Shown piece after piece: positions 1 to 9,968 of a DNA stretch of 64,000 nt (position 1 is the stretch's first letter; each line of letters starts with the position of its first letter). This DNA comes from Lagopus muta (Eukaryota > Chordata > Aves > Galliformes > Phasianidae). A program made the translations under genes and the position numbers. The stretch spans positions 56,010,578 through 56,074,577 of the forward strand of contig NC_064438.1 of assembly GCF_023343835.1 (NCBI RefSeq). Reading direction: 5' to 3'. The notes beneath the pieces are model-generated. The model did not search any database, had not been told where the DNA came from, and saw only the letters and a program-made list of their open reading frames with translations.

Positions 1-2475
1 TCATCTGTGCAGTTGGTGCACAGTCACTGACAAGAAGTGATCTGCCTGGCACAGATTTAGCCCCTGTGTCATCAGCCCGAAATCATCACCCCAGGAACAC
101 CAGAATGTTTGGGAGCTTACAACAGGGAGCAGGCCCCCAAAACACTCCTTTTGTTAACAATAGTCCAATCATGCTTGATTTGCCAACATAGCTGAGCGGG
201 GTGCTTAAGAACTAAATACAAATGTATAAAACTCCCTTTCTAGTAAAAAGGTTTTGATGGGTAAAAGATTTTTATCAGGAAGGAAACAAGAAGAATATTG
301 ATGAGAGGATAGGAAGGAACATAAAGACTTTGACTCATTTACCCTATCAGAGCAAGCAGCTCTGAGGGGATACAACTGCTCCTTCTAATTGCCTCAGGGA
401 GGGAAAACAACTGCTTAAACCAAATGGCACTGCTAGAACAAACACAAATTATACAAACCAGCCATAAACTGCATTAGGCTGGCAGCACAGCAATTGTTCT
501 GAGACCTACAGGAGGCTCTGGAGCAGCTTTCCTGAGGTGTCAGCGTAGACTAAACTGATCAAGTTTACCCCAAAAGCAGTTATATTACAAGCAGCACTCA
601 CAACACAGATGTTTCCTACACACTAAGAAACTAAACTTGATCTTTCTGAGGGCTTTCCTCTGCCCCCAGCCTCTCACCAGACTGCATGCTGGCTCCAGGA
701 AGGGCCCTCCTGCTACAATATTATCTGGGATGGCACTTGCCCTGCTCACCCAGGCAATGGAACTCAGGAGCTGGAGTTCTCAGCAGTCAGTGGTGAGAGA
801 TGGGTGTGCTGGCAGCAAAGGGGAAGGGATTAGGAGCAACCAAGCTCGATGCTTAAAATAAAACAAGTGCCCTCTCCTGCCACATCCTTAGGGTAAGGGT
901 CTCAGCCAAAAGCGTATTTAAGCTACACCCACAGCCTCTGAAATCCATGCAGAATTTCAGTTCTGGAAGGATTCTGTCAATCCCAGGTTTATGGTGCCAA
1001 TACTCAAGCAATGATGAGACAATTTTGAGCCAGAATCTCAGACAGACAGAACAGATGATGCAAGGGCAGGCTGTTCTGTGGTTAACACGACAATTTGACA
1101 CATACCTGATCAAGCCTTTCCCTTCCCTTTAAGGTGTTTCAGAAGCAGTCATTAGCAGACTAATTTACCCGAAGTAAGGTTTTTATGACAGTGGGGTATA
1201 AAGAACCAAATTAACAACTAGCTGTATACTTCATACCCTCCTACTACTGCTATTTCTGACAGCAGGAAGCATCTTCTTGAAACTGGTTAGATAAGAGGGG
1301 GGAAAAATATGTAACAAAAAAGGTATGTATGTAGTAACTCTAACAGAGCACCAGCATTTGCATCCAAACCCCAACCCTTCCCCACTGCAACTACACACAA
1401 AAGTTATTTTAATCACCGCATACAGAAAGCAGCATCAGCATATGAGGCAAGAGAAAAAATATGTGGTAAAGCAAGTTGCATAGCCTGCTGGTGGACGGGA
1501 ATCACAGCACAGTTATGGGAAGGAGAGCAGCGGCACTGCAAGCCTGAACCTCGCCGTGCAGCTGGGAACAGAACTGAGGATCCCCCTCTTACTTCCGCAG
1601 CACTCTGAGCTCCTACCAGAGATTTCTGCCTTGTCATATGCGAGGAGATGTTAAATAGGACTTGTCAGCTACACCTGCTAAATGCCATATGGGCATTGTG
1701 TGGCAGAGGCGGCGATGGAGGTACTGAAAAGAAAGGGGGAAAGAGGATTTTAAGTAGAGAACGACTACAGTGAAGTATCAGCTCATCGTAGAAGCCAACA
1801 GGGGGAGAGACGCTCTTCTTTCAGTTCTTCCACTCGTGACCGTACGCAGCACAGCCTGTCACACGGGCTGCCAATCGATCAGACTGAAAGCAGCATCGGG
1901 CACCGCTTAACACAAAAAGATACCAGACCGTGCTATTCTTAACGATGTACATTTAATTAAAATAAGGAGCGGGCTGGAATTAGCTGGGCCAAAGCACAAG
2001 GCCTTAGATGGAGCTTCATTCATGAGAAATTGGCCCCTCGGACCCGCCGGGGGGGTTCGGCACCCCAACCCCATAAAACGCCCTCGATAAACGCTGTGCT
2101 GCCTCCACCCCGCCACGCAGGGCTGGGCGCACGTTGTGACGAGGGGAAAAGCCTTCCTCCCCTCGCAGCGACGAACGCTCCGTATCGCCCTTTTCACTTC
2201 CACAGGACGGCCGCTTTAAGGTTACTACAGACAGACAGACACACAGACAGACAGCCGGCTCCCCCCCCCCCCGCCCTCATTCCCTCCCTTCCAGCCCCGC
2301 TGCCCCACGAGGCCGCTGCTGGGAAGCCGCCGACGGAGGCCTGGGCCCGGCCTCCCCGCTCGCACCTGCCCCGAGCCCGGCCGGGCCTGAACCAAGCGCC
2401 CCGCAGGTCGCACCGGGACCGCATCGCTCCCCGCACGGCCGGGCCGGGCCTACCGTGCTCCAGGGCGGGACTCAC
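1..2475 (-). other. KTN1: Inferred KTN1 intron 1, start of (no coding seen)
   Basis: No exon with recognisable protein similarity is visible here on either strand; the short open frames have no family resemblance. The assignment to KTN1 (kinectin) rests on two things: the CpG island and minus-strand splice donor at 2470-2475, and the known vertebrate order KTN1-TBPL2-ATG14-FBXO34, in which KTN1 points away from TBPL2. The part from about 2030 overlaps the CpG island. The first coding exon of KTN1 (membrane anchor of kinectin) is not in the window. This is inference from synteny, not from protein sequence. Confidence 0.5.
2227..2254. repeat. ACAG tetranucleotide microsatellite
   Basis: The ACAG/CAGA motif is repeated about seven times with one ACAC interruption, within the KTN1-side CpG island. 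A run of 12 C follows at 2261-2272. Confidence 0.85.
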
Positions 2476-2600
2476 CGGGCTGCGGGGCCGGAGTGCAGGA
2501 GCCGGGCTGGTGCCTGCGCGGCGCTGGCTGGCAGGAAGGGAGCGGGCGGGGAAGGAGGAGGAGGAGGAGGAGGCGGTGCCGCACGTCCCCAGCACCCACC
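2476..2600 (-). other. KTN1: Candidate KTN1 non-coding exon 1
   Basis: Read on the minus strand, the sequence reaches a consensus donor GTGAGT whose first intron base is at 2475, so an exon would end at 2476. The upstream limit (about 2600) is a guess, since no TATA box fixes a start site. No convincing coding frame is present, which fits a 5' untranslated exon. A GGA repeat at 2551-2574 lies inside it. Seen: donor and CpG island. Inferred: gene identity and exon start. Confidence 0.4.
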
Positions 2601-2891
2601 CGCCTCCCTCCCGTTAAAGGAGCGGAGCTGCCTCTCCTCGAGCCCTGCGGAGGGAACACCCCGGGAAGGCCGGGATACAGGGCTGCACCGAGCTTTTTAC
2701 AACGAGACTGAGGCAGGAGGAGCCCTGACAGCCTCGGACCTCGCATGCGGATGACACGTTGCGGAGCTTCTTAGCTCTGGTTTGTTCACCCATTGCCCGT
2801 AAATTTCCCTTATTTGATTTAAAACTCTCAGATCTGCAGCCTGAATCTCCCGAGAAGCAGCCCAGTGTGCTCAAAGGATGGGATGCATTCA

Positions 2892-2967
2892 TTGAATCAT
2901 GGAATCATAGAATCGACCAGGTTGGAAAAGATTTTAAAGATCATCGAGTCCAACCATGACCTACCCA
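2892..2967 (-). mobile_element. CR1 LINE 3' fragment
   Basis: This is the reverse complement of a CR1 3' end: the ATTCTATGA-type tail followed inward by the GGTTGGA and CATCGAGTCCAACC words. It is cut off at 2967, where a second CR1 copy of another subfamily begins in the same orientation. Confidence 0.75.
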
Positions 2968-3247
2968 CAGAATCACAGAATGGCCTGGGTTGGAAGGGAC
3001 CTCAAGGATCACGAAGCTCCAACCCCCCACCAATGCAGGCCCACCAACCTCCACATCTCACAGCAGCCCAGGCTGCCCAGGGCCCCATCCAACCTGGCCT
3101 TGAACACCTCCAGGGATGGACGGGGCATCACAGCCTCTCTGGCAGCTGTTCCAGCACCTCACCACTCTCACAGCACACAACTTCCCCCTGACATCCAACC
3201 TCCATCTGCCCTCCCTCAACTTCAAACCATTTCCCCTTGTCCTGTTG
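2968..3247 (-). mobile_element. CR1 LINE 3' fragment
   Basis: About 280 bp of CR1 3' region on the minus strand, with a clear tail at the low-coordinate end and the 'leucine-rich' looking CR1 body (GCCCAGGCTGCCCAGGGCCC). It is very similar to the copy at 61640-61998, so both look like recent members of one subfamily. Confidence 0.85.
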
Positions 3248-3250
3248 TTA

Positions 3251-3480
3251 TGGTTTCCAACTGAAAGAGAAGAGATTTAGAGTGGATAGGTTTTCTATAA
3301 TAAGGGCAGTGAAGTACTGGCACAGGTTGCCCAGAGAGGTGGTGGATGGCCCTGGAGACATTCAAGGTCAGTCTGGATGGGGCTCTGAGCACCTGATGGA
3401 GCTGTGGGTGTCCACACAGGGGAATAGGTTCAGATAGCCTTGAAGGGTCCTTTCCAACTCATAATGATACTATGATTTTA
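3251..3480 (+). mobile_element. CR1 LINE 3' fragment
   Basis: A plus-strand CR1 3' end, running from the ACTGAAAGAG word through CACAGGTTGCCCAGAGAGG to a decayed tail at 3470-3480. It sits back to back with the minus-strand copy ending at 3247; the two belong to different subfamilies, so this is two insertions and not one inverted copy. Confidence 0.85.
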
Positions 3481-4380
3481 TGAAATGATGGGTTGTGTTG
3501 GTGCTGCAATCTAAAAGAGTTTAAAGACATTTTGGGTTTGGCCTGTGAAAACTGTGGCTTTTCCCTCACTCCAACATGTGCCACTCCTGGATTTCTTTCA
3601 CTTCCAACACCACAACCCCAAACATTAACAGGAAAATAGCAGCCTTGTCAAGTGAAGGTTGAAGGCAAGGCCTCACTACTCAGCACGGTGCAAGCTGCAG
3701 TGGTAGCACAGTGCAGAACCACATGCTTCAGGTGCAGGAGGTAGTTTTGTATCATTTTGCTTTGTTTTCAGCAACTCGAAGGCAGCAGCAATGCCAGCAT
3801 GAGAATGTTGTGTACCATTGCCCAACACATGAAGCAGTCACCCATCAGATTATTGCAAAACCCACCACAGAGCAACCGCAGTGCAGATCAGCAGCAGTGC
3901 CACATGCCCCAGCTGCAGGGAGAAGATAATGCAAACGGTGCTGAAATCCCAGCAGCACTGGGGGGAAAGAAAAGTGTTTGAAGCGCCTCAAGTCTTCGTT
4001 TGTGTTGGGATTTTTGCATTCTCAGATGGCAGATCTATGGGCTCGGGGATGATGCAGGGGGAAGACAACTGCAGGGCTAAGGCAGGGAAACTGATTATTG
4101 CTAATGTAGCGTTTTGTAGGAGAGAAGGAGAGATCCTTATCAATGCCAGGAACAAGTCTCAACACCTCACTGATTCAGCCTCTCTTTCCTGGCTAGGGAA
4201 AAACAACGATGACCAAATTTTCTTGTTGCCTCTGCTTATTTGCATTCATTTTCTTTTCATTTACAAGCGCAAATCCCTACAATCAGTTGGAGCTGGAAAG
4301 TAATATATCACATACCTGTGTACCAAAAAGATTTCAAATTCTGCTAAAGAAAGTCACAGAAATTGCTAAGAACTTTGTTC

Positions 4381-4514
4381 ATGGGTGCCCCATCCCTGGA
4401 GGTGCCTATTGCCAGGCTGGATGGGGCAGCTTGATCTGGTGGGGGGCAACAAGCCCACAGCAGGGGGTGGGGGGTTGAGGTCCCTTCCAACCCAAGCTAT
4501 TCTGTGATTCTATG
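4381..4514 (+). mobile_element. CR1 LINE 3' fragment
   Basis: About 135 bp of plus-strand CR1, with GGTGCCCCATCCCTGGAGG at the 5' side and a preserved ATTCTGTGATTCTATG tail. Confidence 0.85.
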
Positions 4515-5057
4515 GGAATTAGCTTTTCCTCCAGAAGAATTCTTAATCTTAAGGCAAAAGCAACAGCATTAGCTCAAAGAGCTCACTGCAAAGGAAAGAG
4601 TATTTTATGCGACTCCTTGGGTCATCAGGGCTGGGCCGCAGAGGTAGAATTTAATTTCTAATCTGGAGTTTTCAAGCCTTCGTTATCAGATATAGCTAAA
4701 GAGATCACAGGGAGGCTGGGCAGAAAAGCAGCTTTCCAAACAACACAAGATTAACCTTTGAATTAACATCAGGAATACTGCTTCAAAGGGAATTTAAAAT
4801 ATTCCTCCTCTTTCTGACTCTCGGTAGCATCGTAGCAGAAGATGAACTTTTAAGAGCTGGTGATCATTAAGCAAAGCAAGTGAAGGAATGTTACAGAGAA
4901 TACTTCTATTGCTGTAAAACACCTCAGGTGCTGTATTCCAGAAATGGTTCACATATTTTCTTTCATTGATCAGTCTGCTTTTCCAGTTATTATTCATGCT
5001 GTTCCACATTGATCTATCGTGGCTTTTTGAATTCTTACCCTTCATCAGCACCTAAGG

Positions 5058-5150
5058 AATTATTAATATATTATTAATATATAAATAAAATATAAATATA
5101 TAATTATAATATATTAAAAATAAATATAAAATAATAGTTATAATAATAAA
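5058..5150. repeat. AT-rich simple sequence
   Basis: Nearly pure A/T sequence made of TATTAATA and AATATAAA words. Confidence 0.8.
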
Positions 5151-5599
5151 TCTAATGTTAGCAACAGAAAAGTTCTGCTCTTCCTAAGCACAGAACTATT
5201 AACTCACCTGAAATGCATCAGAAGCAAAGGGACACAGATGCACAAGAGGTGTCCCATGCCACTTATTTGGGACAGCATGATCACACATGCTGGAAGAAAG
5301 AGGACTGTAAACATAGCTGGGGATACATGTGAGCACATCTTAATGCCAATACAAGAAACCCAAAGGATCTGATGTGATCTGGGATCTGAAGCACCCAGCT
5401 TGAGACCATCCACATGCCCATCTGGGTTCCTAATATTCCCAGAAACATTACTGAGCCCTGTCAAGTGTTCTGAGCACAGACAGATAGAGCTGCTCTTGTA
5501 TTACTGGCTTGGGCAAATGCTCACTGAAGGCAGTCCAAAGCAATTAAAGCATTTAATTATTTCTGTCAAGCCACAGATAAGAGGACTGAGGAAAAAAAA

Positions 5600-6000
5600 A
5601 AGAGGAGGGCCACAAAAATGATCCCGGGGTGGAACACCTCCCTACGAGGACAGGCTGAGAGCTGAGGCTGCACAGCCTGGTGGAGGGAAGGCTGTGGGGA
5701 GACATGAGAGCGGCCTTTGGGTTTCTAAAGGGGGCTGTAAGAAAGGGGATGGACTCTTAGAGGGCTCTGCTGGGATAGGATAATGGGAAATGGTTTCAAA
5801 ATGAAGAGGGGAGATTTAGACTGGGTATAAGGAAAAGGTTTCTTACAATAAAGGTAATGAGGCAGTGGAGCAGGTTGCCCAAAGAGGTGGTGGGTGCTCT
5901 GCCTCCAGAGATCTTCAAGGTCAGGCTGGATAGGGCTCTGGCAGAGGAGTTGGTCAGGGTGGTCTTTAAAGATTTCTTCCAACCCAAATGATTCTATGAT
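5600..6000 (+). mobile_element. CR1 LINE 3' region, 400 bp
   Basis: A longer plus-strand CR1 copy. It begins in the end of the reverse-transcriptase ORF (GAGGGCCACAAAAATGATC word), continues through the GGGGAGATTTAGACTGGGTA word, and ends in ATTCTATGAT at 5991-6000. Confidence 0.85.
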
Positions 6001-7605
6001 CAAAGATCGCAAGTGAGAAAGAGCAGGATCCAAATGGGAGTGAGGCTGCACTGTGCATGATTCCAGCTGGGCTCCTGTTTGCTTGGAACAGCGATGGAGA
6101 TGCAATGCTCTGCAGCATTGCAGAGCCACACGTGCATGGCTTCATTACAGCTGAGCTAACAATGGTGCTGGGCAGCCTGCAGCAGAAGGGGCAGAGCGAC
6201 AGAAACACGTCTATGTTAACAGCTAATTATGAGCATCGAGGCCCAAAAAGGTCGGAGGGAGGGTCGGAGTGTCTGCTGACATCTGGCAGTGGTTTGGGGA
6301 AGTCTGGTTCCTCCTGAGGTCCTTGTTGACTCAAGCATGCTGATTTGCTTGCTGCTAATTGGAGGAAGTGGTAACCAGGACTGACTAATCACCGAGCTGC
6401 ACGCCCCGAGGACTCCTTCCATGTCAGCCACTGCATCTTGCTGAGCTGCCAGACAGCACTGTTCTATGGGGATTTCAGCAACCCATCAGCACTCTTTGCA
6501 GTGTTTGCATACAGCGAAGGCATTGCAGGTTGTGCTCTAATTCCTGCAGAACTTGCACCAAAGATGCCACGGATCCCAGCCCCAATTGCTCAAGTCTTCA
6601 GTGCTGCTGTGATCCCTGCAAACTAAATTCATAGAGCTCTGTTAGCACCTGCTACATGCACACCTCTGCTTTCCTGTGCAAACACGCATGACTGTTGTTA
6701 CTATATTATTTCTCCAGACAGGGCTTAAAGGATCAGTATTTAATTGGAGGAGTAAGTTCAGGGTTTGAGACACGATGCTTGCATTAGAGCCATTTGTCAC
6801 AAAACTTGGAGGGAAGCATCAGCAGTCAGATGATCCATTGCACGCTCACCTCATTTAAATGCAATTCAATCTACACAGAGCATTTGGCACAATATTTAGG
6901 GAGATGACTTAACAAAAGGCATTTCTGCAACCAGGTGTCTGATATATCCATGTGTGAGCTGCCCAAGAAAGCCTGTAGCCATTAATTGCTAGGTAGCAAT
7001 TAAGGTGTCAGCCAATGTTTAAGGCTCCCATTTGCCTTTTCTAGCCATTTTCAAGGCAGCATAGAAAATAAAAATAGAGCAAAGTGCTTTCTTCTCCTCC
7101 ACTCTGCAGTCCAAGTGTGAACTGTTCAGAGCGCGGCTGGGCAGGGAGAAGTGGATTTCTATGCAAACAACATACAGAAAGCCCTTAATCACTTGCTTTA
7201 GGCAAATAGGACAATTAAGTGCAGCTAACTGTATGGTTTTAAAGTCACCATTCAGTCCCTCAGCTGAGACAGATGGCTTTTTCTGATGTCGCTTCCTCTG
7301 GCATTCAGTGGAGGGTTTGGCAATCCTTTCCGGGTTTGGTTCTCAGCAACTCTCTGACATGGGAGTAGGCAGGGCTTTCATTGCAGACAATGTTCTGCAG
7401 AAGGCAGAAGAATGGCTCTTTTCCAGCCAGTTCACCCCTCTTCCCTTTGGCAGACGAGGATTTCTTCCCTGGGCCCAGAAGCCAACACATACCCAGCACT
7501 GACCTCACGTCAGTCCCTACCAGGGATATGGGAGATGTGCAGAAATGCTGAAAGCAAACCTGTGCTTGCAGAGAGCCCAATCCCCTGCCACTGGCACTGG
7601 CAGGG

Positions 7606-7830
7606 AATAAGGGATATAAGTAAAAAGTTCTTTATGATAAGGGTAGTGAGGCACTGGCACAGGTTGCCTGGAGAGGTGATGGATGCCTCGTCCTGGAGAC
7701 ATTCAAGATCAGGCAGGATGGGCCTCTGAGCACCAGATGAAGACGTAGGTGTTCCTGTTCACTGTGGGGGATTTGGACTAGATGGCCTTGAAGGGCCCCT
7801 TCCACCCCAAACAACTCCATGATTCTATGA
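7606..7830 (+). mobile_element. CR1 LINE 3' fragment
   Basis: Plus-strand CR1 with GAGGCACTGGCACAGGTTGC, the GGACTAGATGGCCTTGAAGG word and a preserved GATTCTATGA end. Confidence 0.85.
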
Positions 7831-8841
7831 AGGAGAGAACTTCAGGCTGCCTGGGACAAGGCAGAGGCCTCACCACTGGGCTGACGCAGGGCTGGATGGG
7901 TGATACTTTACACTGGGTGATACTTTACAGCCATCCTTCCCATCATCCAGTGATCCCATAAAATTAAACCAGACTCTGCCCCAACTTCTAGGCCTTGTGA
8001 CTGCACTCCTGTAAGAGGGTCACTCCCAGCTGACACAGAGCAAGCCACTAAAAGTCAAATCCAGTGGATCTGATTCTGTTCCTCTTTACACCGTCACAGC
8101 CCAATGATGACACACTTTAATTACTCACAATTAAATGTCAAATTACTCACCATTACTCATGGTGCTTTCTCTCCTTCCCTGAAATAAATGTAACATCTAC
8201 TCTCCCCTTCACAACAAGCCTGGTCCTGCTGCTGGTACCAACATAGAGAGCAGTGGGGCAATTGGAAGATATTGCAGTGGGACATAACTTGCACTTAATA
8301 AATGGCTTTTCTTGGAAGGTGCTCTTGCTCTCAGCTGCTTTTTTATCTTCCTCAGAAGCACGGCTTTAATGGTGCAGGCAGTGAGGGCACCAGCAGATAC
8401 AAGCTGCACCTGAGACACTCTGCTCCTCATAGACAATTACAGCTACAGAAACTTAGCAGGAAGCTCAGGTGAGCAGAAAGCAGAATGCTGCCAGCCATGG
8501 GCTTTTCATTCCCAAAGCGGTTCCTGAAAAAGATAAGATAAAGCCCAACCAGATTAACTACCTTCAGAGCAAGCAGCAAGACATTTAAGGGGTGCTAGAA
8601 TAGGTGACCGATGAGAGCATTAATGAATAGAACAGGTAGAGCCTCCTTACTGACTTGCCCCATGCCCCTTCCAGCTTTTTGGAAATCTCCTGTGAATAGT
8701 ACCACCCCATAACCAGATCGTGGCATCCAGATAATGCTGTGTGCAATGGAAACATTTAAGAGACAAATACATTGCTGGGAGTAGCAGCTCTGCAGAGCTA
8801 TCTTCTTGATCCAAGGAGGAATTGGGCTGATTTTGGGTGGT

Positions 8842-8916
8842 GCTGTGTGGAGCCAGGAGTTGGATTCTATGTTCCTTATGGGCAGCCCCTTCCCATTTGG
8901 GATATTCTATGACCAT
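8842..8916 (+). mobile_element. CR1 LINE 3' terminal fragment
   Basis: Only the last 75 bp of a CR1: GGTGCTGTGTGGAGCCAGGA, CCTTCCCATTTGGGATATTC and a single TTCTATGA. The subfamily differs from the neighbouring copies. Upstream CR1 sequence may exist but is too decayed to delimit. Confidence 0.65.
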
Positions 8917-9902
8917 ACAAAGAAGGATACTGAATTGCTCTTCAAAAAATGAACCCCACTCATCTCCAAGGGCTTCTGCTTGTCACTGCTGGTGTTAGCA
9001 AAGCATCACGGCATTAGACTGATGAGAGAATTAGTAGCACAGCTGTGTTAGCACCAGAGGAACACCACAGCCACCACAACACTCCCAGCTCCCAGTCTGA
9101 GCACAACTACAGCATTCATGTGCTGGGAGAGCAACACAGTCCTGCAGTGCTATCTGCAACCACCAGGGAGCCCTTAGGGGACACTGCAGTTTTAGCCATC
9201 GTGAACTGGTGCAAGCCAGCTTTACCGTCCCCTGTAGTTTAAGTGCAACTTCAGAGTCCCCTCCTTGCTCTGTCTCCTGCGTAAAGCACATGAACTCACT
9301 TGAGGCTGAATTTCACAGAATCATTGAAGTTGGGGTGAGAGGAATTTGGCACCTGCAAACCATCAGGGAAAGACAAGTCCCAAAAATGCCATAGAACCAG
9401 CTCAGCAGGCTGCACCAAGGAGACAAGGATGCTCATCAGTCACATACACTCTACTCTGTAGCTATAGGATGCAAACCTCATCTTTCACCGCCTTGGGGCA
9501 GTGAGAAGAGCCTGACAGCACCACCTAAAGCCTTTCTACGTGGGCTGAGGCTGCCCTGACAGTGAGGTGCTGCAAGACCAGCTGTACCCTATTACACCTG
9601 ATGAAGCAGGTGGGCGAAGCTTAAGGCCTGCTGTACTTGCTCACTACAAAGCCACAGCAAAAGGTGAGGCTTTATGTTTGCATGCTCTCCCTTCTCAGCT
9701 CTGGCTCCTTGCTCATCCACAACCCTACGGAAAGGCTTAGGCTGTGCCTGTATCCTGATGGGGAGCACCAGGCAGAACCCCAATTTCTCCAGCACATCCC
9801 CAAGGTGAAAATTATCTACCAGCCTGCTTGCAAAGAGTAAAAACAATGCTGGAGGTCACAATTCCCCTTGCTGTTCACCACCAGCTGTGTCTCTATGAGC
9901 TG

Positions 9903-9960
9903 CACCTGCTCCGGGGCTGCCCCGTGCTATAAAACTGTGGTTGGGGGGTAGCAACAGTTT
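9903..9960 (+). promoter_or_regulatory. TBPL2: TBPL2 core promoter: E-box and TATA box
   Basis: A consensus TATAAAA lies at 9928-9934, 35 bp before the start codon at 9969. Transcription would start near 9958-9962, leaving a 5' untranslated region of about 10 nt. An E-box CACCTG (CAGGTG on the other strand) lies at 9903-9908, 20 bp upstream of the TATA box. CAGGTG-type E-boxes are bound by FIGLA in oocyte-specific promoters, and TBPL2 is oocyte-enriched in vertebrates; that link is inference. The TATA-start spacing is seen directly. Confidence 0.6.
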
Positions 9961-9968
9961 TTGCACGC

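Larger units (their letters stand above)
2030..2660. promoter_or_regulatory. CpG island, probable KTN1 promoter
   Basis: The stretch is very rich in G+C with many CpG dinucleotides, in sharp contrast to the AT-rich, CpG-poor flanks. It contains simple repeats (an ACAG tetranucleotide run, a run of 12 C and a GGA run) typical of promoter islands. A good minus-strand splice donor lies inside it. In vertebrates such islands mark promoters of broadly expressed genes, which fits KTN1 transcribed leftwards. It is unlikely to be the TBPL2 promoter, which is 7 kb away and has its own TATA box. Confidence 0.6.
2660..9900. other. KTN1-TBPL2 intergenic region
   Basis: Apart from the CR1 fragments listed separately and an AT-rich stretch, I see no exon, RNA gene or conserved domain. 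Open frames here are short and uncorroborated; several (around 5725-6129 and 7412-7729) are frames through CR1 DNA. The two flanking genes diverge from this region, so distal regulatory elements for either could lie here, but none can be named from sequence alone. Confidence 0.6.

Noticed and set aside
2030-2754. Open frames of 98-195 codons in the first CpG island
   Set aside because: They are low-complexity frames expected in stop-poor GC-rich DNA, overlapping on both strands, without recognisable motifs.
9313-9336. CACAGAATCATTGAAGTTGG as a CR1 tail
   Set aside because: It resembles a minus-strand CR1 end, but fewer than 25 bp match and the flanks do not continue the element.
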